Shown: positions 20,801 to 32,800 of the stretch, piece by piece | How the letters are laid out: every line of letters starts with the position of its first letter | Numbering within the stretch: position 1 is the first letter of the stretch | Program-made: the position numbers and the translations under genes | Notes under the pieces: generated by a model | The model's input: the letters and a program-made list of their open reading frames with translations, nothing else | Told to the model about the DNA's origin: nothing | Database searches by the model: none | NCBI RefSeq assembly: GCF_040958095.1 | Contig: NC_091173.1 | Span: 15,687,530 to 15,751,529, forward strand | DNA length: 64,000 nucleotides | Source: Procambarus clarkii | Taxonomy: Eukaryota > Arthropoda > Malacostraca > Decapoda > Cambaridae | Direction: 5' to 3'

Positions 20801-23800
20801 CTGAGAATTGAATCTTTTTTAGTTAAAATAAACAAAGGCTCACAAGTCTGCTCACATAATAAAGCAATACCGTACAGATTCCCAGTGAAGGCAGACTTGT
20901 GACAAAGTTGATGGCCATCAATCAGTTGACACCCTTGTTGCTATTGCTTGCATCCACCAGCTGGCAGCACCTCTCAACCCCAGGAGCATTTACTAGAATC
21001 TCAAATACAACTCAACTGTATTTCATGGTGGTTTGGCAAACAAGGTCCAATTATTCAGCTACGTTGGCCTTTTGTAAGGCTTTTTTTTTAGCTTCTTACT
21101 CTACCAGTTACACTTCAAAATTTTTGAGCACAGGTTCTTCATAACTGGGGGACTCCTGTGGCTTTTTGCTGTTTAGCAGGCTCCAATATTGAGTGTCAAT
21201 CTGTGTAGTGCAGGGACAGCAGACCCTATCAAACAGTTTCCACTGGCAGTTATGATTGTGACATCATTGGGAATCTGTTAGAATTCAGCTTGTGAACAGA
21301 CTGGATTGTCTCCTGCACTTTCACTTTTGCTACTGTGGTGGCAGCACCTTCATGTCACGCATGCCTTAATGCAATCATGAACCTTCTAGGCATTTATCAG
21401 TACTGTACAGTACAATTCATACCTATATGAGTGGCACAATTAATATATTTTTCACACGTTTAACAAATCTATTTTACTATAAAAATTTCCATATACAGTA
21501 TCTTGTCAAATATGTGACTAAAAGTTTTAACATTCCTCCATGATTTTCAGACATTGTGAAAAGTGATATGGCAGAAACTCTACGTAGATTACGTGAATAC
21601 TGTAGCAAATTATCCAGTCAGGCCGACTCTGCAGCCGAGAGATGCTTGCAAGTACGAAATGCTTGCTATCAGCTTTTGGGGAATGTTGCTTAATTATTGT
21701 ATTCTGCATAGCCCATATGTGTTTAATTCCAAGTTCTCTTGTGCTGCTTAATTTTTTTTTTAAGTTGGATTATTATTATTATTATTTTTTTTTGGGGGGG
21801 GGGCTTTGTTTTTGTTTTTAGCTAACCAGAGATAATTGTCTAAAAAATTTTAGTCAAAATATTGCAAAGATTTTGATTCCCCAACTTTTTACCCTTTGAA
21901 ACTGTGTAGAGTTTGCCTCCACCACATCACTGCCTAATGCATTCCATCTGTTAACTGCTGGGATGCCTAGATTGCTGGTCGAGAACACTGTCACTATGGC
22001 AGTGTGTCCACTCACTGGATGAGTGACGCTGCCCAATACTGTCACTATGGCAGTGTTTTCACTCACGTTAGTTCCAGGATGTGCACACATCTCCAAAATG
22101 GGTAAAAAAAATTATATTTAAATTTGTGAAAATGTTTCCAAAGAATGTGTTGTAGCTACATTATATATTTGAACTTATATTTGCATGAGGGATTCATTCT
22201 TGGATAATTTCTTGGTCAGTTTGAACTGAGCAACGTTAACTTTCCTGGTACCCCACACTAATCCCAGCCAAGTTAGAATCTGAGAAGGCACCAGCTGGAC
22301 TTTAACCAGTTGACCAAAATGGTAAAGTGTGCCAACGTGGGAAAGAATCATATCCCTGGCCAGCAGACAAACCAGAAAACCCAAGTCAGCCAGTTGTTGA
22401 GATAGGCTTGAACAATGCTAAGGCATAAAAGATTGAGGGCTACACATGTCCTGGAGAGACAAGTTCAGAAAAAGTGAGTTTCCAGAGCACTGCATTTTCC
22501 TTGGGCATGCAAAAGAAATGGGATACCATTTTGTTTTTGTTTTTTACAAGGATATAATCACTACAAGCACACCCTTGTCAGTAAGGTAATGTTGCAAAGT
22601 AGAGGGGTAGACTGCTGAACAGGTCCATGAAAGACTAAGGGGGGATGGGGAGAGGACCAAACTCGCTGAAAGTCCTGAGACTCCACTGAAACTCCCAGGA
22701 CCAGATGTGCCAGAAAGCACTTGGACATCTCCCTCCCCCTTTCCCTCATCTGTGCCATCATCCTTGTGTACCATGAGAGTACCATGAGATCCCATGATCC
22801 TATGAGATGGGATCAACCCAACCAGACCTGGATGAGTGACGATAGCTGACGATAACGATTGGGCTGCAGGGTGCAAGAAGTAAAGCTCAGTGCACTTAAG
22901 CAAGATGCACTAGGATCCCTACCTCATCCAGGAGTCCAAAACTAAGCAACAGAAACCTTAAAAGGGAAGATGGCTTGCTGGGTAAGTGAGGAGTCCTGCA
23001 TGTTCTGGAATAGGGGCATAGAGAGAGACATGGCTGGATGGAGCAACAGAACTTCTGGGCAATGAATTGCCCTCTAAAGAGGGTGAATGGCCAATTATGT
23101 ACCTTTCTCCAGCAATTATACAAAACCTACATCTTTATTGGAGCCTGGAGCCTCAACAGAGGAAATAGAGCATTGATCATGGAAGCCATGGAACCTAGGG
23201 AGCCAAATCCCTAGGCCAATCCCAGTAGAGTATCAATTCAGTGAATGTAGGCATCTAACCTCCATCCACTTCCCAGAGGACAGCCTCCGATGCCGCCTCT
23301 GCCAGCCCCACATTAATTGGTGCCTGTGACCTCTCGACATGGAAATGCATTGGTAGCATGAGCCAACAGAGACAAACAATGAGTGAATAGATGTCATGTG
23401 AGGGAAAAAGTGGCCTGCTAATACTTGGCATCAGTGTCCAAGTTGAGATACTTGTAAACTTCCTTGTATAAAAGCAAAGGAATAATATTAGCAACACTCA
23501 CTAGAGATGGGCTGCAAAGGTTAATTTCCTCAAAGTCCAATCCTGCAAGGCAGCAGCCACAGTAGACAGCTTGGCCAAAACCCAAGTCTAGTGCAGACAA
23601 GCGGCAGATAATTGTGAAACACAGAAAGCAATAGCCCCCACACCAAAATTAATGTTTCAGAGAAGGCTAGTATCTTTTTATATGACTGCCACTGACTGCC
23701 TGGTTTTAGCTGAGTAAACAGATGTGCTGTTGGCACTAGGTGGAAGAGTGAGGGGGAAGGGGAGGTAGGCTGGCTGCCATTCCTAGTGGCTTGGGCTGCC

Positions 23801-26800
23801 AGATTCTGATTCTGGCTTCAACTAGGTGACTGATGAGTTTCGGAGGCATGGTGTGCTTAGCTAAGGCTTTGTGGCACCGGAGCTAACTCGGGAAGCTAGT
23901 GGAGGGTTCCTCCCAGTAAAGTGCCATGTTAAAGTTAAAAGAAATGAATACAGAAATTAAAGAAAAATAGAAATGGCTGAAACAAGGACAACTAAACCAA
24001 AAAGTAACAAAATACTAAGTTAACACCACCTGTAGTTCCACCACAATTTTTCTAATGAGGACATAATGAGAAGGCAAGGCAAGATTTGGATACTATATTA
24101 AATACGGTATCCCCCACACAGCTGCAGACTTGTCATAAATATTCCAAGCACTAGTGTTGCCTTTGCCAATAGCAACCTCAAAATCTCATTGGTTGCTGCA
24201 GGAACTAAATTGCACATCTAAGTTTGAGGTGTACTCTTATGAAATGAATTTTACACCACAAAACAGGTGAAGCTAGCATTTCATGCGAGGATGGGTAAGC
24301 TTTACTCTTGGGGAGGACTGTTAAAATTGCTCTCCATATTTACTTGTCAGGAGTGTACATGATTGAAATTTATTCACTCTGCATGTGTGGCCTAGATATT
24401 TACCTGTTGGCCACACACTATTGGCTATGTCTGAGAAAAAGGTGCCTGTGGCTTCTGAAATATCTTCACTCTTCCTAATAAGTATGTGTATATTAAACTG
24501 TATCTCTGTCCTGGCTTTGACAAGTTCGTTATTCCATAGGTTTATTACCATTTTAGTGAAAATGCACATTGCCTGTTTGTCATCGATGCTTTTTGAGCTT
24601 AAAGTTGTATAATGTGTACTCCTTTTGTTTGAACACATTCCTTAGATTTTTTAAATATTATTTGTGATGTACTGTATTGGTATTATACAAAGAATGATTT
24701 AGATATTTGTGTGACTTGCATATGTATGTTTTGTTCTCAACAGCTAACAAGTGGATGGACTTTTCCTGCTCTTATAGCTGCTCTTGCCACCTACATAGAA
24801 CAGTTTACAAGCCGCTTGACTCAGGCTGTGAGGTATATTGAAAAGCAGAAAGCTTCCATTACTGATGACTGGACTGTATTTACTACTTGTCTCAATCTCA
24901 TGCAGGCTGCAGGTAAGGTACCAAGGCTGCCATGTATTAATAAGAGGGGGGGGGGGTATTACAGGGTTTATGTAATATTTATGGGAAAAGAAAAATATTA
25001 ATGTGAATAGAGTAGCTATAACATTCCTTCATTTATTAAGGAATAATATAAAGTAATTATGGTAAGATATAAACCTTCATAATGCAGTTCTAATAAAAAT
25101 TGTCACCTCGTGTGTATAAAAATTTAAATTTAAAAAATAGTTTTTGTAGAAAGATTCATTTGAATGCAAAATGTAAGACAAAGGCAAATTAAAAATTCTA
25201 TGTCCATGGTCGTTTTATGTTTTTATGGGTTGCACGAGGAAGCTGGATGATGAGTCATTGTCAGTTGATGCCACATGCAAGAATGCTATCACATTGGTTC
25301 AGGAGGATATTATTCAAGTGTTCAGCTTAAATGGTTTTAATTTATTATCCTGCTTTCAAGTGTAACAGTGAAATGAAATATTCCTTTCCTCGGTTGCTCC
25401 CATTCCCTATTTTGTTTTTGTTTTTATTTGGTCCAGCCTTTTCAGAGCTTGCTAAGGTGACTTGGACAGCAAGTGAGATTTCTAGATTCTGACACTTTTG
25501 TCGTAGTGTTCCCACCAGTCCGTGGTGATGGTGTTAGCGATTGGTTGCCCAGCCGGTAATTAGCAGAGCAATATCTTTGGTTTTTATTTACATAGTTCTA
25601 TATTTATTTAAATGTTTGTACCTTTGTATACCAAGTTGATTTGCCAGTGATGGCATGAGTTAAATTTGCCACTGGCTCACTTCCCACAATTAAATGACCA
25701 AATTATTTTTAGAATGTTCCAGGTCATGGTGGGTAAACAGATATAAGAGTTTTTAATTTCACTCGATGCCCTACTTTGATTTTACAAATATTAGAGGTTA
25801 TGCAAGATTCATGATGATGATGATTAATACAGTATTTTTAATAATGATGCTACCTAGTAGTAGTAGTAATAATATAAAATTAATGTACATAAACAGACCA
25901 ACCTTAAATCATAAATCTTCCTTTACTGTGCAAATTAAATCAATATACTGAAGCTTAACTGTCTTGAATTCCTTTATAAGGATTCATTGCCAATTTTTTT
26001 CTTTGCATTGGTATTATGTATTATATAATAATGCATAAATATTCAGTATACAGTGTTGTAATACATGTGTATTTTCACATAAGTATTCTAGTTTGTTTCT
26101 TTTAATTAATCATAAACAAATGTGTGCTTCTGTTTCAATTTAATTTTAATGTTTTATGAAACTGTACATGAATGTACATTCGTGTACACCATAGTAGGTA
26201 AGATGAGCCTTACAAGAATACAAAAGATTAATTTCTATACCTAATCATACAAATTCTGACAATTTTAATTTATTCCACCAAAATATTTGTTTGTATTTTT
26301 TTTTTATAAAATTAAATGCTTTCAAATACAGTATGGGCAATACTTTTCTTTACTTGCTAATATACTTACAGTATGTTCTATGAAAGTCACTCGGATATAC
26401 AGTACCTCTTTACTATACCCACTACAGGTATTTTAATCATCAATTATTTTCATTATTATTATAATTATTATTATTATGCACAAGTGGGTGCAGGAACAGT
26501 TGACTGCTGGCTCCTATTAGCAGGCTGAGAACTTTCCCATCCCAAAGCTGATAGTAAGCCTTACTCATTCATTTCCCTGGAATACAACCAGTCAAGTTTA
26601 AGAACCAGGTACCCAAATCACTGCTGGGTGAATAGAGGCATACAGGTAAAGAATTGGTGCCTAGTCAATCCTCCCCGACCAGAATATTTTGCCAGATTGC
26701 TGGCAACTGCGTGCTCGTTAATAGAACAATGAGATCATGTAATGTAATGCGATGTAGAAGTTACATTTGCTTGTTTCTTGAAGGAAATTTAAATTGGGGA

Positions 26801-29800
26801 AACTACTCTGGTTGTTATGTCTAATTATTGAAACTACATTTTTCAGTACTGTAATAAATTTAAAATCAAAATAGATCTGGGCTGTTTGGTCCTGTATATT
26901 TATTTAAATTTCTAAAAAATTCAACCAGATTTTTTTTCTTGTACGATATTAATTTTTTGTTTACCAGACCAGATAAATTCTATACTGTACTTGAAATAAT
27001 TTTTTAAATTGTAGTATATGAATGTGTCTTGCTAGGGGAATTGGTCATGGCAGTAGATAGCATGGAGCATTCATTGGCAACACTCTTCACCAATGCTGCT
27101 TCAAAATTTACATGGGAACCTTCCACACCGTTCACTGCTACTCCAGATCTTCTCTTGTCTTCCCAAGCAGTGATGCAGTTAAAAAAATTGATTGTAAAGA
27201 TGATTGGTAAGTACTACAGTATTATGTTGCATAATGTAGTAAAGTTGTTACAGAAATATCCTCAAACATGCATAAATTTATTAAGAATACCACATTTTAG
27301 GTTTTAAGGATTAAGACGTATCAACTGCTAAGGCCATTAAGGTTACACTCGAATGTACTGTACAGTATTTTATTCCTAACATTTAAGTATGCTATACTTC
27401 AGTGCATAACAATGTTCAGGATAAAAGTAAACTGTGTATTAACACAAAGAAATGCACCTCTTAGTCATTATAAACTTGTATATTTTATTGGCATGGACTG
27501 CATTAAGATGTTTTGTCTTCATCCTTAGTTTTGGGACTCTGAATTTTGTTAGGAAAGTAAAATTTTGGCTTCATTTCATATAGTCTGCCTTTAATATGTG
27601 CAAGTTTTGGGGTGCACTCATTTGGAGATACTGTAGGCAAATTTACTGTGAAATCGTTTTGAGTCTGACTTTAGGTTCACCCATTTAAAAATTGCTTGGA
27701 CATGTGTAAGGACTAGTTCTGCTGTGCACAAGTTGCTATGGTTACGGCAGTACCTTGCTGTATACTGTATAGATTTAATCTTAATCCTATAGGAAAAATG
27801 TTGCAATCTGTGTGTGTTTTTTAGAATTGCAAATGCTTGAAGCTCATATTTTTTTTTTTTTTAAAGTGAAGTACTGTCAAAGTTTTAGACTATGAAAAGC
27901 AGTGTTTGAGACGTAATGTTATTTCAACATACACAGTACTGTATTAAGAAACTATCTTTTATTTTAGATGAAGATGGCAGACTCCTTGAGAACAGTATGA
28001 CAGAGTCTCAGGCTCAGTGTCAGAAAACAGTGGAAGCTGCTCTTCACACCATCATGAACCCAATTTCATCTCAGCTGATTGCTCTGCCTGATTTACCTGC
28101 TTGGAACTCTCGCCAGTTAGCTTCTACTCACCTTTCCTTCTCTTTCTCACCACAAGAATATATCACTCAAGTATGTAAACAGTAACGATATATGAATTCC
28201 CAATATTGCCATTTTTGTTATATTCATCCAGCTAAAAATATCTGAAAAATTGTGAATGTGTGTTTTTCACAATTGAATTTATGACATTATCAAAAACACT
28301 GCCTGATGCTTAAAAACTAATTTAAAGCTAGTAAAATGGGGATGTATGATCACATGATGGTACAATGTAGGATTGGGGAAAAGGGTGATTTTACAACAGC
28401 AGGAGGTAATGGAATGAGTCAAAAAGTCGAGTGATAGATATGGTAGATCAGAGTTCAAAAGAAGAGTCGATGGTTATTTTGGAGAAAGTCTATGAACAAG
28501 TGAACTTGGTGTCACGTGGGATGTATACTGGGAAATATTAGGCAAAGAAGGCCAAGGAAGTTGGTTATATAAACTGGTACAAGAATGAATGAATGAATCT
28601 GCTTAGTGGGATGAGCAGGTGGCAAGAATTATCTAAACAGAAAAAATGAGTTAATAAGGAGATATAGAAAAAATAATTATTCGGAAAATTAGGTCTTTTG
28701 CAAAGTAAGAAAGTAAAGCAGGGAGACTGCTGGATGGACAAATAGAAATGTTAAAGATGGACATGGGAAAATGTTAAATAATGAAGATTAGAAGTAGGTG
28801 AAGAGGATACTTTGTAAGTGTAATGGGTAGAGGAGCTAATGTGAACAATATTAAATTTGTTGGTATGGCAAAATTATAGTATGTACTGTATTGTATCACA
28901 GCTGATTTATCTAATGAGTTACGTGGGGAAAGCTGCAGGTGCTGAAGTATATACTGTACAGGAATAATTAAGTGTTATAAATTAAGTGAAATAAAAGGAC
29001 AAGTGAGTATGGAGAATTTGCCAAAAGGCATGAAATAGTGGTATACTGTGCCACAGGATTGAAAAACAATAGTCAGATAAGGTAGTTATGGGAAGAAAAG
29101 ACTCGGCCCCCATGACAATTTAACACCTGGAAGGGATATGACAAAGATCTGGGATAGGTTGGAGGGAAGTAGGACTGACCAGTCGAAGATGGTAGGGATT
29201 TTTACGGCTGTATAAAAATAATGGAGAATAGAGCGAGTGTAAGAACTACAGGCATTAGTTTATCAAGTGTAGTGGACGAAGTTTGACATTATAGGTCTAT
29301 ACAAAGAAATTGATCAGTGATGAAAGTGGTGGGTGCTATGATGGAAGAGGGTCTATATATCAGATATTTGCCTGGAGACTGCATATATCAACCCATCTTC
29401 CTGTTTATATAGTACTTATTGTAACTATGTGCACCATAGTATAAACATTGATGTACTAAGCAATTAGGTAGTAGAATTTGGTAGTATTCACTTTAGTCTG
29501 ATAAAAATTTAAGCTAAAAAATAAATATAAATATTCCTAGGCCTAGTATAGTGCACACACATACTATATTAGGCCTAGGATTGTTAAGCTAGTTAGTTTG
29601 TCTGCAACTTAAATAGAAAATCTCTTCCAGTTTGTCCAAATTCAGTAGTACAGATTTTTACTTTCTAATTGTGTAGTATGTCAGTATATGTACTATGGTC
29701 CTCATAGTTACTAAGTACTGTACTACCAAAACAGGAGGATGGGCTGCATATAGGAAAGGCATGTAAGAAAATTAGGATGAACATGGAACTTTTGGACCTG

Positions 29801-32800
29801 GAATAAGCACTTTCCATAATAAAGAATATTTAAGAGTGAAAATCATGAATGGAGATGGCAGTTTTGAATTATGTGTAACTTTTCTGAGTTGATAATAGTG
29901 CACATGTTGAAGTTTATGGGGTAATGAGTGTCTGGTTTGATATTTATGAGTTTGTGTGTGTGTTTTAGGGTTGTGATATACATAGGTAATATGGATCATG
30001 TCAAATTTGATATACAGTATGCAGAAGTTTATTTTTAGCAGTGAAATTTACATAGACTAGTTGAAAATTTTATTTTGTTGTGAGAGAGAAGACTGTTGAA
30101 TAAGGACAAAAGTAAAAGTTATGCTAATGGAGAGAAGGAAATTGTGTGTGAAATATTTACCAATTGTGAAGTTGTTGGAAGTAGTCAGTTTGTCCCTGGG
30201 ATGATTACTGAAAAGTGGAATGTGTGCATCAAAACTTGAAAGTAGGGTCAGTTTGGGAAGAGAAGTAGCTGATGTAATGAAAGTTTTTGTCAAGAAAATG
30301 AGATAGGAGTGGACATGACCAGATGTGTGCACAAAGGGGGACTGTAGTGGTGCCGAGTTATGTAAGAGTTTTAAATGTATTTGAAATTGAATCATGTACA
30401 TAGGATGAGCGTAGCTTGAGTAAAGCATTAAAATCTCTTAAGGAGAGCATATGGAGATTTTGGGCATGATAAAATGAATAAATGGATGATATGCAGGTGA
30501 AAAATGTGTTTGGAGGTAAATTTGAGGATGGAAGAAGAAGACCAGAAAGATAAGCATATACTGTATGGTATTTAAGAAAATGGGATTTGAGTATAGAAAA
30601 GGGATAAAGCTGGACAATGATAGAGAATGTATTTCACTCCCACTATTATTGTATTTTATTGTAAAGTGGAAGTGAATGTATTTGTATATAATATGACAAC
30701 TCGGGAGCAGCACTGAACAATCTGGTCTTCTGAAGCATTTGGATACTGATTTGGATAACTGTCAGTGTGTGGTGGTGCTTGGTTTATAAGCTAGTTAAAG
30801 ATTGTATTGTAAATGCTATGACCTTTTACTATACTGTATTACTTTCCTTTAACTCTGGATCAATACCTCCTCATCCCACAAAAGGGAAAATATTGGGTAA
30901 TAATGTATGTATGTATAATATGTATATTTTTCTTCAGATAGGCCAGTACTTGATGACACTGCCTCAGCATCTTGAACCACTCCTTGTCAACCACAGTCCT
31001 GCACTCAACCGAGCCTTACAGGAGGCTAACACTACTTGTAGTGCAGGGTGGGCATTTTGTCATTGATTTTGTTATTTTGTCACTTGTCTTTATTTATTGG
31101 GCTTATACTTTAATGTGCCTGCTGTAGGAGTAATTGTTACAAGAATCTCTTATTCATGTACATAGCACATGCCACTCAGATTGTTGGACAAAATATAATC
31201 CTGTAATGATAATAGTGTAGGTATCAAAGAGGGATTTTTTATGTAATAAGAATAGTAAGTAATGTACAGTGAAACCTCCATTATCTCGATCCCAGATTTT
31301 TTAATTGTCCAAACAGAAATTTATGATTCTTCACCTCCATTAACCAGATCATGTCTGGTTAATGGGGTTAACCTCCATTATTTGTGAAATCCTGGCATGA
31401 TTTCTGAAAATGGATGTGGAAACCATACCTCATAAATTATTAATACGGACCGGTTCCAAAGATATTTCATAAGGGAATTTGATTGTAAAAATCCAGTATT
31501 GACTATAATCAAATGCCTCCGTCTGGTAGACACTTGGTACCCTGCCAAATGCTACTGCATGGAAACAACCAAATCTTCAGAAATAAACCAGGACTTGGGT
31601 GACCCATGAACACCTACCACAGACCAAGACCAGAATCTGGACCCTCTCAGAGGGAAAGGAGAGCAGTGTAATTAGAGTTCACTACAGTAAGAAAATCCAG
31701 CCAGAAAGCAAATGAGCATTTGCTTAGAATTTTTCCCTGACAATGACAATACAGACAATCGTTACTGCAACAAAACCACCACCTAGATAGTTCTTGTCAC
31801 AAATGTATTCCTGTACAATTTTTTTGTAATAATGCCCAGGAAGGTAGCCAAAGCTTTCAGATTTTTTTTCCAATATGGTAAATGATTACCAGAGAAGTCT
31901 CTAGGGTCGAATGGCAACCACATAGAACATTTTGAACTTTGAATATTAAGAGGCACATTAAATCATTCATAAATGACAGGAGCACCAAAGGTCAGTCATT
32001 TGAGAATGACAGGAGCAGTTTAAGGGTTAATAGCTCCCCCAATGTTGTCTCACTGTGCAGCCTTAGTAAAGGAAGCTGGCTATTCTGAGATAGACCCAAC
32101 CTGAAAAGAAAAGATGGGTGGCAGGCCTGAGCCATGAGAGCAAGCGGCGACAAAAGGGTGGGCCAAAGGGCAGATCAGTGTCGAGGGTCATGCTTGGACA
32201 GAGAAGGAAAAAAATGCCACATCCTGATAAACTGGAAACTTGCCCAGAAAAAGCACCCAGCAGATACCCACAACTGAGATGAGAGCCCAGTCCCAAAGCT
32301 AGTAGACCCAAAATGGCCAGCTGGCAAAAGATTTTCCTTCTTAATTTTTGGGCATTTTATTTCTTTCAAACAGTTGCTTATGTTGCATTTATGCTTTCTG
32401 GTGGTGGTTTTCTCCATTTTGGGTACATCTCTAATCTCTTTGCTTAGTAGTGAGCTAGCATTTTATACGGATACTATACTTAATGTTTTTGTTTAGATGT
32501 TAGAGCCTAAGATATAGCATCACTTGTGATTTCAGGATTTGTAAGCAATGACACTGAATTAGAAACACTCAATACTTATAATGGTAAATATGGCACAACT
32601 CGTTCTATGGATACACTGTATGTAATTTTCCGTTATGTGGAACTCGCCAGCAGTGATTATTGAAAATAAAATGCGTACATCACTATTTTGCATAGCTATC
32701 CAGTCTTGGAGTGGCTTAGGAAAATATTTACATTTTCACCATGTTTAATACGAATCTTTAAATAAAACCATGAATATACTTTTGAAGAATTGGACACCAT

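Noticed and set aside
22543-24060. Several 60-119-codon frames in COG7 intron 10
   Set aside because: Short, both strands, no motif or splice consistency; probably decayed repeat or chance in GC-richer sequence.
30057-30713. Minus-strand frames of 123 and 91 codons in COG7 intron 13
   Set aside because: Opposite strand of purine-rich RT relic; no motif on this strand.
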